This document shows positions 1 to 9,196 of a stretch of 64,000 nucleotides of DNA, in pieces (position 1 is the stretch's first letter; the number at the start of each line of letters is the position of its first letter). The notes under the pieces were generated by a model that was not told the DNA's origin, made no database searches, and worked only from the letters and a program-made list of their open reading frames with translations. Source of the DNA: Bacteroides caecigallinarum (GTDB lineage: Bacteria; Bacteroidota; Bacteroidia; Bacteroidales; Bacteroidaceae); the NCBI RefSeq assembly GCF_021530995.1, contig NZ_JADYTF010000001.1, forward strand, positions 53,950 to 117,949, read 5' to 3'. Both the position numbers and the translations under genes were made by a program.

Positions 1-1858
1 CATCAATATGGGGCAGCCTTATCTGATAGATACTGTGACATATGAGGGATTCCCGGAAAAAGCGGACAATATAATAAGAAAGCATTTCGACGAAAGAATA
101 ATCCGAAGCAATGAGAATTTCGACGTTACACGCTTGAATAGCGAACGTGAAAGACTTGTAAACCTGTTCAAGGATAATGGTTACTATTTCTTCCGTAGCG
201 AATATATATCTTTTCTGGCAGACACATTGATCAGACCGGGATACGTCAGCCTGAAAATTGTTCCCGGGAGTAATATTCCCAAAGAAGCTAAAACACAGTA
301 CGTAATAGGCAAAACTGATGTAAGGCTCATAGGTTACAATGGCGAACAGCCCAGTGATTCCATCTGTGCAAGAGACTTCACCGTTCATTATTTCGGGGAG
401 AAACCGGAACTGAAATATGGAGTACTGAGGAAAAGATTTATCTATAGAAGCGGTGAAACTTATTCGTTGACAAGACAGAACTATACTCAGGAGGCACTTG
501 CCAGACTAGGAGTGTTTAAATTCAACGAATTCCAATATACCCCACGAAATGGCTCGGATACTCTTGATATAAAGGTAAACTCTATGTTCGATCTGCCATA
601 CGACAGCGAACTTGAGTTCAATCTTACTACAAAAGATACCAAACAGACAGGTCCGGGTGCGAAATTCAATCTCTCGAGGAAGAATTTCATGCGTATGGGA
701 GCGTCGCTGAATCTGGAGTTGAAAGGATCTTACGAATGGCAAACCAGTTCCACTGTGGACGGGCGCAGCTCAGTAATGAACTCTTATGAGCTTGGAGCAG
801 CACTATCACTACAGTTTCCTCGTATCATCCTTCCTTGGCTTAGAGACAGGATTGACCCGTTCCGGTTTCCGTCGAACACAAATTTCAAGCTGTATGCCGA
901 GCAAATAAACCGTGCCAGATATTTTAAGATGCTGTCGTTCGGGGGAACTGTATCATACAGTTTTCAGCCGAAAAGAAGTATGAAACATTCTGTTACACCA
1001 CTTAATTTGGCATTCAACACACTACAGAACAGGACTGATGAGTTCAACCAGATAGCGGCACAAAATCCTATGCTTTTCTATAGTTTGAACGATCAGTTTA
1101 TCCCGTCGCAGTCGTACACTGTTACATTTGACAATTCTTTCCGGAAACGTAAGCACCGTGTGTGGTGGGAAAACTCGCTTACAAGTGCCGGGAACATCAC
1201 TTCCCTGGTATATGCAGCGTTCGGACAAAAGTTCACTGAAAAAGACAAAAAGCTGTTGGGAACTCCTTTCGCCCAATTTCTGAAATATTCATCAGAAGTA
1301 CGGAATACCGTATGGTTCAACGATATGCACCAGCTGGCTTTCAGGGCTATGGGAGGTATAATATGGGCGTACGGGAACAAAACCATAGCTCCATATACCG
1401 AGCAATTCTATGTTGGTGGAGCAAACAGTATACGTGCTTTCACTATCCGTTCCATAGGTCCGGGACGATACCAGCCGTCAGCCGACAATACATATTCATA
1501 TGTCGACCAGACCGGAGATATAAAACTTGAAGCTAATATAGAGTATCGTTTCAGATTATTGTCTAAATTTGCAGGCGGAAATCTGAACGGAGCAGTCTTT
1601 CTGGATGCAGGCAATGTATGGCTTCTCAGAGAAGATCCCGCAAGACCTGATGCACAATTCACATTCAATCGTTTTTTCGACAGTATAGCTCTCGGTACTG
1701 GAGCCGGAATACGTTATGATTTGGAATTTCTTGTCCTACGCCTTGACTTGGGTATCGCCCTCCATGTGCCATACGATACAGGAAAGAAAGGATATTATAA
1801 CATACCACGTTTCAAAGATGGAATGGGACTGCATTTTGCAATCGGATATCCGTTTTAA
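1..1858 (+). CDS. BamA/TamA-family outer-membrane protein (5' truncated by window edge)
   Basis: The reading frame is open from base 2, so the gene begins before the window; the first Met at base 8 is internal. What remains (about 618 residues) has POTRA-like sequence in the first 200 residues (for example the stretch around RSGETYSLTRQNYTQEALARL) followed by a beta-barrel rich in alternating aromatic residues. It ends in Phe (IGYPF), the usual C-terminal signature of barrels inserted by the Bam complex. The barrel segment with GGANSIRAF and the phrase FLDAGNVW are typical of Omp85/BamA-like surface-antigen domains. It probably helps insert or translocate outer-membrane proteins. BamA proper versus a TamA-like paralogue cannot be decided without the N-terminus. 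The cyclophilin lipoprotein gene follows 23 bp downstream, consistent with a periplasmic folding operon. Confidence 0.9.
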   Translation, partial: INMGQPYLIDTVTYEGFPEKADNIIRKHFDERIIRSNENFDVTRLNSERERLVNLFKDNGYYFFRSEYISFLADTLIRPGYVSLKIVPGSNIPKEAKTQYVIGKTDVRLIGYNGEQPSDSICARDFTVHYFGEKPELKYGVLRKRFIYRSGETYSLTRQNYTQEALARLGVFKFNEFQYTPRNGSDTLDIKVNSMFDLPYDSELEFNLTTKDTKQTGPGAKFNLSRKNFMRMGASLNLELKGSYEWQTSSTVDGRSSVMNSYELGAALSLQFPRIILPWLRDRIDPFRFPSNTNFKLYAEQINRARYFKMLSFGGTVSYSFQPKRSMKHSVTPLNLAFNTLQNRTDEFNQIAAQNPMLFYSLNDQFIPSQSYTVTFDNSFRKRKHRVWWENSLTSAGNITSLVYAAFGQKFTEKDKKLLGTPFAQFLKYSSEVRNTVWFNDMHQLAFRAMGGIIWAYGNKTIAPYTEQFYVGGANSIRAFTIRSIGPGRYQPSADNTYSYVDQTGDIKLEANIEYRFRLLSKFAGGNLNGAVFLDAGNVWLLREDPARPDAQFTFNRFFDSIALGTGAGIRYDLEFLVLRLDLGIALHVPYDTGKKGYYNIPRFKDGMGLHFAIGYPF

Positions 1859-1881
1859 AAACACAACAATCAGTAACAGCC

Positions 1882-2724
1882 ATGAAAAAAACTTTTATCA
1901 CATTAATTACTGCCATCTTCATTACAGCATGCGCAGGGAACAGCAAATCAGAAAAAAAACTAAATATGGAAAATGTAAAAGAAACATTGGTATGCCTGGA
2001 AACAACTATGGGCAACATCACAGTGAAACTGTATGACGAGACACCTAAACACAAAGAGAATTTCATTAAACTGGTAAAAGAAGGGGCATACGATAGCACT
2101 CTTTTCCACCGCGTTATAAAAAACTTTATGATTCAGGCCGGTGACCCTCTCAGTAAAAATGCTACTGATACCACTACACTGGGAAGTGGAGATGTAGGTT
2201 ATACAATTCCAGCAGAGTTCAACAAAAACTTTTTCCATAAAAAAGGAGCTCTTGCAGCTGCACGCCAGGGCGACGAAGTGAATCCGGAAAGGGAATCATC
2301 CGGCTGTCAGTTCTACATCGTAACAGGACGAAAATTCAGTGAGGCTCAGATGATAAATATGGAAAACCACATGAACGAAGCTCGTCTGGAAGAAGTTTTC
2401 AATAATCTGGCACGCAAACACATGAAAGAAATTTACAAAATGCGCAAGGCCGGCGACACAGAAGGTCTGCTTGAGCTTCAGGACTCTTTGGAATCGCAGG
2501 CAAGAAATATTGTCGATAAAGAACCTGCACTGAGATACACCAAGGAACAGAAACAGGCATATACAACAATTGGTGGAGCGCCTCATTTGGATGGAGCTTA
2601 TACAGTATTTGGCGAAGTGGTGGACGGAATGGATGTAGTGGAAAAGATTGAGCAAGTTGGTACAAACCGTGCCGACCGTCCAAAAGTAGACATCCGTATC
2701 ACTAAGGCGACAGTAATCAATTAA
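1882..2724 (+). CDS. Cyclophilin-type peptidyl-prolyl isomerase lipoprotein
   Basis: The N-terminus is a lipoprotein signal with lipobox ITAC (Cys17), so the mature protein is lipid-anchored and periplasmic or outer-membrane associated. A cyclophilin domain follows: TTMGNITVKLYDE, the catalytic-type motif FHRVIKNFMIQAGDP, and ESSGCQFYIVTG. The domain is interrupted after about residue 150 by roughly 75 charged helical residues and resumes with HLDGAYTVFGEVVDGMDVVEKI. It is therefore longer (280 aa) than a minimal cyclophilin (about 165 aa). It should catalyse prolyl cis-trans isomerisation during envelope protein folding, which fits its place between a BamA-like gene and an M16 protease. Start chosen for the intact signal peptide. 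Confidence 0.93.
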   Translation: MKKTFITLITAIFITACAGNSKSEKKLNMENVKETLVCLETTMGNITVKLYDETPKHKENFIKLVKEGAYDSTLFHRVIKNFMIQAGDPLSKNATDTTTLGSGDVGYTIPAEFNKNFFHKKGALAAARQGDEVNPERESSGCQFYIVTGRKFSEAQMINMENHMNEARLEEVFNNLARKHMKEIYKMRKAGDTEGLLELQDSLESQARNIVDKEPALRYTKEQKQAYTTIGGAPHLDGAYTVFGEVVDGMDVVEKIEQVGTNRADRPKVDIRITKATVIN

Positions 2725-2763
2725 TATCATGAACTCAATAACTCCATTAACTTTTAAATTTGA

Positions 2764-4095
2764 ATGATAACCGTTAATCGCCATATTCTGAAAAATGGTC
2801 TGCGCATTGTACACAGTGAAGATATTACCACACAGATGGTAGCACTTAACGTATTGTACGATGTAGGAGCTAGAGATGAGCATCCTGAACATACAGGATT
2901 TGCCCACCTGTTCGAACATCTGATGTTCGGCGGCTCCATAAACATTCCCGACTACGACACACCAGTCCAGAATGCCGGAGGAGAGAACAATGCGTGGACC
3001 AATAACGACATAACAAACTACTATATCACTTTACCACGAAACAATGCAGAGATTGGCTTTTGGCTGGAAAGTGACAGAATGCTGTCACTGGACTTCAACG
3101 AAAGAAGTCTTGAGGTACAGAAAAATGTAGTGACAGAAGAGTTCAAACAAAGGAACCTGAATCAACCGTATGGCGACGTGTCGCACATACTGAGAGATAT
3201 GGCATACAAGACTCACCCATACCGTTGGCCGACAATTGGTAAAGAGATTAGCCATATCACCAATGCCACTCTTGAGGAAGTAAAAGACTTTTTCTACAGA
3301 TTCTATGCCCCAAACAACGCTATACTCGCAGTGAGCGGAAACATCTCCTTCGATGAGACAATACGCCTCGCCGAGAAGTGGTTTGGAGATATCCCGGCTA
3401 GAGACATCAAACCAAGAAATATTCCACAGGAGGAGTTGCAGACGGAAGAACGCCGCATGACGGTGTACCGAGATGTTCCAGTGGACACCCTCTATATGGC
3501 ATTCCATATATGCGGACGACGCGACAGCGGTTATCACACTTTCGATTTAATATCTGACATTCTGTGCAACGGACGCTCTTCTCGCCTAATACAGAGACTA
3601 GTATTAGAAAAAAAGATATTCAGTTCGGTGGATGCCTATATCTCAGGAAGTCTTGATAGCGGACTTTTCCATATAACAGGAAAACCTTGTGACGGAATCA
3701 GCCTTGAAGAGGCCGAAAAAGCTGTTTGGGAGGAACTGGAAAATTTGAAACACTGCCCTGTTGAAGAGACAGAACTTGAAAAGGTAAAGAACAGGTACGA
3801 AAGCGAACAGATTTTCAGTAACATAAACTATTTATCTGTAGCTACCAATCTGGCATTCTTCGAATTAATAGGTAAAGCCGAAGATATAAATAATGAAGTA
3901 CAGAAATACCGTTCCGTATCGCATGAACAGATAGCCAAAACGGCAAAGGAATGCTTCATAAACTCCAATTGTAACATTTTATACTACAAAAAGCATCTAG
4001 CTAAACAGAATGAAACAACATTACCGTACACTCCTGAGTTTGGGAATTCCTATTGTAATAGGACAGATAGGAGTTATAGTTCTTGGCTTTGCTGA
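2764..4095 (+). CDS. M16-family zinc metallopeptidase (pitrilysin/processing-peptidase type)
   Basis: The inverted zinc motif HxxEH is present as HLFEH at about residues 48-52, within a context typical of M16B peptidases, and a downstream Glu-rich segment (EEFKQRNLNQPYGDVSH) carries the third ligand region. No signal peptide is visible, so the enzyme looks cytoplasmic. At 443 residues it is a normal length for a one-chain M16B subunit with two homologous halves. The last 28 codons overlap the start of the following MATE gene in another frame (86 bp), and this tail (rich in Thr, Ser and Cys) does not resemble the family's usual C-terminus, which normally stops near YYKK. A lost stop codon is the simplest explanation. 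Confidence 0.92.
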   Translation: MITVNRHILKNGLRIVHSEDITTQMVALNVLYDVGARDEHPEHTGFAHLFEHLMFGGSINIPDYDTPVQNAGGENNAWTNNDITNYYITLPRNNAEIGFWLESDRMLSLDFNERSLEVQKNVVTEEFKQRNLNQPYGDVSHILRDMAYKTHPYRWPTIGKEISHITNATLEEVKDFFYRFYAPNNAILAVSGNISFDETIRLAEKWFGDIPARDIKPRNIPQEELQTEERRMTVYRDVPVDTLYMAFHICGRRDSGYHTFDLISDILCNGRSSRLIQRLVLEKKIFSSVDAYISGSLDSGLFHITGKPCDGISLEEAEKAVWEELENLKHCPVEETELEKVKNRYESEQIFSNINYLSVATNLAFFELIGKAEDINNEVQKYRSVSHEQIAKTAKECFINSNCNILYYKKHLAKQNETTLPYTPEFGNSYCNRTDRSYSSWLC

Positions 4096-5326
4096 CACTC
4101 TGATGATTGGACATCACAGCACTACAGAACTGGCAGCTGCAAGTTTTGTAAATAACATGTTCAATCTGGCTATAATATTCAGTACTGGCTTTTCTTATGG
4201 ACTTACTCCAATAGTAGGCAGTCTGTTCGGGCGCAAACTACGCAACGATGTAGGACGTGTACTAAAGAATAGCCTTGCAGCCAACACACTGCTTGCCGTA
4301 TTGGTATGTGGAGTTATGGCATGTTTATACGCAGCTATCCCAAGTATGGGACAGCCGGAGGAGCTGATACCCTATATCCGTCCCTATTTCCTTATATTGC
4401 TTGCATCCATACCTTTTGTATTATGGTTCAACGGTTTCAAGCAATTTGCCGATGGAATAACAGATACCAAAGTCTCCATGTGGATTCTACTTGGAGGAAA
4501 TGTTCTTAATATCATCGGCAACTACATTCTTATATACGGAAAGTTGGGATTACCAGAAATGGGACTTTCCGGAGCAGGACTATCTACCCTAATATCAAGA
4601 ATCCTGATGGTAATAGCCTTTGTATTACTGTTTTTTATGACTGACAGATATAAGGATTTCAAGCAAGGATTCAAACAAGGGAAAATCAACAAAGCAGAAT
4701 TCACCGAACTGAATAAACTGGGATGGCCTATTGCAGGACAAATGGGAATGGAAACAGCATCATTCAGTCTCAGTGCTATCATGATAGGCTGGCTTGGAAG
4801 TATGGAACTGGCATCATATCAAATTATGATAGCAGTATCACAGGTCTGTTTCATGATGTACTATGGAATGGGAGCAGCTGTTTCTGTAAGAATAAGTAAT
4901 TTCTATGGTCAGGGAGACATTGAAAATGTACGTCGGACTGCAAATTATGGTTTCCACATCATATTGGTAATGCTTTTTATGACTGGTATTCCAATATTTC
5001 TGCTAAGAAACCACATAGGAGGCTGGTTTACTGACAGTGAAGAAGTAAGCCGTATGGTAGCTAGCGTAATTTATCCATTTCTACTCTACCAATTTGGTGA
5101 TGCCTTACAAATAAACTTTGCAAATTCACTGCGTGGTATAGCTGATGTCAAGCCTATGCTCCTCTATGCATTTATAGCCTACTTCGTAATATCTCTTCCT
5201 GCAGGATACATCTTTGGTTTCGTTCTCGATGGAGGGCTCATCGGAGTATGGATGGCATTCCCTTTCGGACTGACCAGCGCAGGAATAATGTACTGGCTAC
5301 GTTTCAGAAAAAAAACGAGTTCTTAA
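4010..5326 (+). CDS. MATE-family multidrug/sodium antiporter
   Basis: A 438-residue membrane protein with about 12 hydrophobic segments in two related halves. The N-terminal pattern (IVIGQIGVIVLGFADTLMIG) is the characteristic MATE helix 1, and a MATE-type loop (GTSYGLTPIVGS-like, here FSYGLTPIVGSLFGR) follows. It is expected to export cationic compounds using a Na+ or H+ gradient across the inner membrane; the substrate cannot be told from sequence. The start at 4010 lies inside the end of the M16 peptidase gene. It is preferred because the first residues immediately precede the conserved first helix, and no later Met would preserve that helix. Confidence 0.93.
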   Translation: MKQHYRTLLSLGIPIVIGQIGVIVLGFADTLMIGHHSTTELAAASFVNNMFNLAIIFSTGFSYGLTPIVGSLFGRKLRNDVGRVLKNSLAANTLLAVLVCGVMACLYAAIPSMGQPEELIPYIRPYFLILLASIPFVLWFNGFKQFADGITDTKVSMWILLGGNVLNIIGNYILIYGKLGLPEMGLSGAGLSTLISRILMVIAFVLLFFMTDRYKDFKQGFKQGKINKAEFTELNKLGWPIAGQMGMETASFSLSAIMIGWLGSMELASYQIMIAVSQVCFMMYYGMGAAVSVRISNFYGQGDIENVRRTANYGFHIILVMLFMTGIPIFLLRNHIGGWFTDSEEVSRMVASVIYPFLLYQFGDALQINFANSLRGIADVKPMLLYAFIAYFVISLPAGYIFGFVLDGGLIGVWMAFPFGLTSAGIMYWLRFRKKTSS

Positions 5327-5352
5327 TTACTAATTATTAATTTTATACCATC

Positions 5353-7899
5353 ATGTTTTCCACCAAAACCAAACTGGCATTCGGATATATCATCCTCATA
5401 ATCCTACTCCTGGGAGCAATAGGATACGTATATAAACAGATGACTCTCCTTACTCAGCCTACCGGGTTGGAGGAAAGCATATATAACCGTCGTCGTACTA
5501 CTCACAGCATCATAAGCAGACTGTACGAAACGGAGGTTATTGGACAGGCATTACGTACCGGTAGTTCTGACGAAATATGGCTATACACCAAAGCCATGAA
5601 AAAAGTACATCTGTCGCTGGATACATTGCGAAGCCAGCTCACCGATACCATCCAGCAGGCGCGTATAGATACTGTCAATATGCTACTACGTGATAAAGAA
5701 CGTAATATGCTGGCGGTATTGGAGGCTTTAAGCACAACTCCAACAGACATAATCTACCGCAAGCAACTGGACAGTCTTTTACATGAGCATGACTCTCTCA
5801 TTAATGAAAGTCATGTCCGCCGACGCGTGGTAACACACCACAATACATATACCATCCACCACGAACCTAAAGGATTTTTCCGCCGACTGGCAGATGTTTT
5901 TGCTCCTGGCAAAGCAGATTCTACCGAAGTAAGCAATGTTGTAGAAGAAGTTTTTACAGATACTATAGATCAGGTTTTCAGTCCAATAGACACAATAGCA
6001 TCTATGCTGTCCGGTATTCAGGACAAAGTTTTTCAAACCCGTCAGGACGAACTGCGCACGCTAAGCTATAGGATTAATCGCCTTAAAATAGCAGGAAGCC
6101 ACCTAAGCCAGCGTGTGAACCAACTGCTTGAAAGCATTGAAGAAGATGAGCAGGCTGCTTTGGCTGCACGAATGTATCACGAACAGTCTATCCGTCGCGA
6201 CGCGGCCATAGCCATGGCAGCGATATCAGTTGTCGCAATAATCCTGGTACTGGTGTTCTTTACAATAATATGGCGCGACTTGACACGAAGCAATCACTAC
6301 CGCAATGAACTTGAAAAAGCACGCGATTATGCCGAAGACTTGCTACGTGCCCGCGAGAAACTCATGCTGACAATAACCCATGACATTAAGGCTCCTGCCG
6401 GGTCAATAATAGGATATACTGACCTGCTGGAACGTCTAATAAATGACAAACGTCAGAAGTTCTATCTAGATAGTATGAAGAACTCAGCCCAACATCTGTT
6501 GGCTTTGGTTACTTCACTACTGGACTATCATCGCCTGGAAGCAGGGAAAATGGATCTGAACCCTGTGGCCTTCCGTCCGTTCAGACTGATGGAAGACATA
6601 TACAACAGTTTCCTTCCGCTAGCAGAGAAAAAAAACATAAACCTTAACTACTCTCCTGAACTGGAACAAAATCTTACCTTGGAAGGCGACCCGTTCCGTA
6701 TAAGACAGATAGTGGAGAATTTGCTGTCAAATGCACTTAAATTTACAAACGAAGGTTGTATCACGCTAACTGTATCCTATTCCGGAGTACGCTTAAGATT
6801 TAGCGTGGAAGATACAGGATGCGGTATGAGCAAAGCCGAGCAGGAAAAAATATTCACAGAATTCACTCGCCTGCCTGGAGCACAGGGACAAGAAGGTTTC
6901 GGTTTAGGTTTATCCATAACCCGTAAACTGGTAGAACTTCAAAACGGACAGATAAGTGTTGAAAGTACTCCCGGGCATGGAAGTTGCTTCAGCGTAATAA
7001 TCCCGTTACCATCATATACACATGAGAAGGACACAGAGGAACCAGAAACGGAAAATCCTAATCCCACTATTTCAAATATCCGTATATTGATAATAGATGA
7101 TGACAGCATACAGCTCCAGCTTACAAAAGACATGCTACTCAGCCTGACATCATCTGAAAAAAATGTAATAAGAACTATAGTGTGCTGCCAGCATCCTGAA
7201 GAAGTATTTGAACGGATAAATGAAGAAGAGTTCGATATCATATTCACGGATATCCAGATGCCGGCAATGGACGGATTCCATCTTCTTGAAGCTATCCGCA
7301 ATATTCCATGCAAGCAAGCTCAAGATATTCCGGTTGTAGCCATAACCGCACGTGCGATACCTGATGATGAAGGTTTCCGGGCCAGAGGTTTTGCTGCCGT
7401 ATTACGCAAACCTTTCAGCCGCAAAGACATTATTAATGCCATTGGATTTGCACTCAATAAAACTTCAACAGATATTACGGAATTTAATGCCGATAAAAAT
7501 GACATTGTAATAACAACTTGTAATGAAAACAAAACCATATCAGAAGAGAGCTCTGTCACTAGTTCTGAATTCAATTTCTCTCGCCTCACAGAATTCTCAA
7601 TGGACGATGTAGAAGCTGCCCGTTGTATACTCACCACATTTGCAGATGAAACCAGAAAAAATATCACTAAGATGGATGATGCTATCAGTAGAAATGACAT
7701 CAAAGAAATATGTGCCATAGCTCATAAGATGCTTCCTACGTTTATAATGATAGAAGCACGTGAGGCTATTCCATCCCTTCAATGGCTTGACGAACATAAA
7801 GAAAAGAGCACAGATTCTGAAACTGCACTGACCCATGCCCATATAATAATAAAAACAGCTATCAACGCCATACGCGTCATAGATGATAATGCCAGCTGA
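5353..7899 (+). CDS. Hybrid sensor histidine kinase with receiver and HPt domains
   Basis: Domain order in 848 residues: transmembrane helix 1 (about 8-27), a long periplasmic sensor region (about 30-275) without a recognised fold, helix 2 (about 280-300), HisKA with phospho-acceptor His343 (in TITHDIKAPAGS), HATPase with N box (LLSNALKF, about 455), G1 DTGCGM and G2 GFGLGL (about 515), receiver domain with DDD near 580 and phospho-acceptor Asp633 (TDIQMPAMDG), then a C-terminal HPt-like four-helix domain with His791 (AIAHKM). There is no DNA-binding output domain, so phosphate should pass His-Asp-His to a separate response regulator not encoded nearby. It ends 9 bp before the convergent envC gene with no visible terminator between them. 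Confidence 0.94.
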   Translation: MFSTKTKLAFGYIILIILLLGAIGYVYKQMTLLTQPTGLEESIYNRRRTTHSIISRLYETEVIGQALRTGSSDEIWLYTKAMKKVHLSLDTLRSQLTDTIQQARIDTVNMLLRDKERNMLAVLEALSTTPTDIIYRKQLDSLLHEHDSLINESHVRRRVVTHHNTYTIHHEPKGFFRRLADVFAPGKADSTEVSNVVEEVFTDTIDQVFSPIDTIASMLSGIQDKVFQTRQDELRTLSYRINRLKIAGSHLSQRVNQLLESIEEDEQAALAARMYHEQSIRRDAAIAMAAISVVAIILVLVFFTIIWRDLTRSNHYRNELEKARDYAEDLLRAREKLMLTITHDIKAPAGSIIGYTDLLERLINDKRQKFYLDSMKNSAQHLLALVTSLLDYHRLEAGKMDLNPVAFRPFRLMEDIYNSFLPLAEKKNINLNYSPELEQNLTLEGDPFRIRQIVENLLSNALKFTNEGCITLTVSYSGVRLRFSVEDTGCGMSKAEQEKIFTEFTRLPGAQGQEGFGLGLSITRKLVELQNGQISVESTPGHGSCFSVIIPLPSYTHEKDTEEPETENPNPTISNIRILIIDDDSIQLQLTKDMLLSLTSSEKNVIRTIVCCQHPEEVFERINEEEFDIIFTDIQMPAMDGFHLLEAIRNIPCKQAQDIPVVAITARAIPDDEGFRARGFAAVLRKPFSRKDIINAIGFALNKTSTDITEFNADKNDIVITTCNENKTISEESSVTSSEFNFSRLTEFSMDDVEAARCILTTFADETRKNITKMDDAISRNDIKEICAIAHKMLPTFIMIEAREAIPSLQWLDEHKEKSTDSETALTHAHIIIKTAINAIRVIDDNAS

Positions 7900-7908
7900 G
7901 TAATATTA

Positions 7909-9189
7909 CTATCTCGCTATCCAGAGTTCAGGATTTAATTTTTCCTTTTCTTTTCGCAGCTGGAAATGAAGCACTGTATTTCCATCTGCATCAGTATTAA
8001 TCTGTCCCAAAACATCACGCGTTTTCAACTGACTGCCCTGTTTAACAATTACAGACTCAAGATTGCAATAAACAGATATATAGCTCCCGTGGCGCACCAA
8101 AACATTGGCAAGTCCGTTATACTGGAATACGGCAGTAACCTCTCCATCAAAAATAGTACGAGCCATTGCGCCTGATTTAGCTTTGATGTCTATACCTTTA
8201 TTATCAAGACGAACATTTCTAAGGCCTTCTACCTGATACTGTCCATAGCGGCCTACAATTACGTATGGACCTGTAACTGGAACAGGAAGTTTTCCTTTGT
8301 TGCGTTCAAAAGTTCCGGACAGTTTACGGTCAGAGTCATCCACCTTATAAACATCCATCTGCTCTTTTTCTTTCTTGACTTTTTCTTCACCAGACTGTTT
8401 TTTTGTCTGTGCCTCTTTGCGACGACGTTCTTCCTCTGCTCTTTTTCGTGCTGCCTCTATTTCTAAAGCTATCAAACGATCAATTTCAGCATTAAGTCTG
8501 TTTGCCGCCTTGCGCTGCCTGTCCAACTCACTGCGAATCTGCAACTGCTTCTTTTGCATAGATGCAAGCAATTTCTTTCTGTCTGCTTCCTGAGCTTCCA
8601 GTTTCTTTTTTTCTGATTCCTGATGCTTAAGCAACGCTATTTTCGCCTGATATGTTTCTTCAGTAACCTTCTTCTTTTCCTGTATTTCTGATAGCTTAGT
8701 CTTTATTTCCTCACCTTTGAGACGCTGAAATTCAGCATATTGACGCACATAACGCAGGCGTCTGTACATCTGGCTAAGATTATCGGCCGAAAAAATAAAC
8801 ATAAGCTTTTCCTGAATACTACTGTTCCGATGAAGATATTTAAGCGATTTCTCATAACTGACACGCTTATGTTTCAGCTCCTCATCCAATATTTTCATTT
8901 CACTCTTCAAACGATTTATCTCCTGCTGAATAGTATTTACATCTCTCTGGACAGCAGATAAATATCGACGTCTTTCTGCTATTTGCCCACTTATCAAAGC
9001 CAAATTCTCCAACTGGCTTTTTACATCCTTACCTGTCGACTGAAGCAATGTCTCGGATTCATCTATACGCCGGTGAAGTTCATTACGTTCCTTCTCCAAC
9101 TGTCTGATTTTGGGTGTAGACTGAGCACACACCAACTGCAACAGTTGAGTGAAAACCAATAATAATATGAACCTTAAAGACATTGACAT
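7909..9189 (-). CDS. envC: EnvC-like murein hydrolase activator (coiled coil + degenerate LytM/M23)
   Basis: A signal peptide (cleavage near VCAQ) is followed by a very long coiled coil (about residues 25-270, rich in Glu, Lys and Arg) and a C-terminal LytM/M23 domain (about 300-426). In active LytM enzymes zinc is bound by HxxxD and HxH. Here the first site reads NKGID, with Asn in place of His, and the second reads LHFQL with a single His. The zinc site therefore looks incomplete, as in EnvC, which activates amidases rather than cutting glycan itself. It is the last gene of the operon dut, TPR lipoprotein, DUF4292 lipoprotein, envC. Role inferred: periplasmic control of septal peptidoglycan splitting. 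Confidence 0.9.
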   Translation of the reverse strand: MSMSLRFILLLVFTQLLQLVCAQSTPKIRQLEKERNELHRRIDESETLLQSTGKDVKSQLENLALISGQIAERRRYLSAVQRDVNTIQQEINRLKSEMKILDEELKHKRVSYEKSLKYLHRNSSIQEKLMFIFSADNLSQMYRRLRYVRQYAEFQRLKGEEIKTKLSEIQEKKKVTEETYQAKIALLKHQESEKKKLEAQEADRKKLLASMQKKQLQIRSELDRQRKAANRLNAEIDRLIALEIEAARKRAEEERRRKEAQTKKQSGEEKVKKEKEQMDVYKVDDSDRKLSGTFERNKGKLPVPVTGPYVIVGRYGQYQVEGLRNVRLDNKGIDIKAKSGAMARTIFDGEVTAVFQYNGLANVLVRHGSYISVYCNLESVIVKQGSQLKTRDVLGQINTDADGNTVLHFQLRKEKEKLNPELWIAR

Positions 9190-9196
9190 ATTTATC

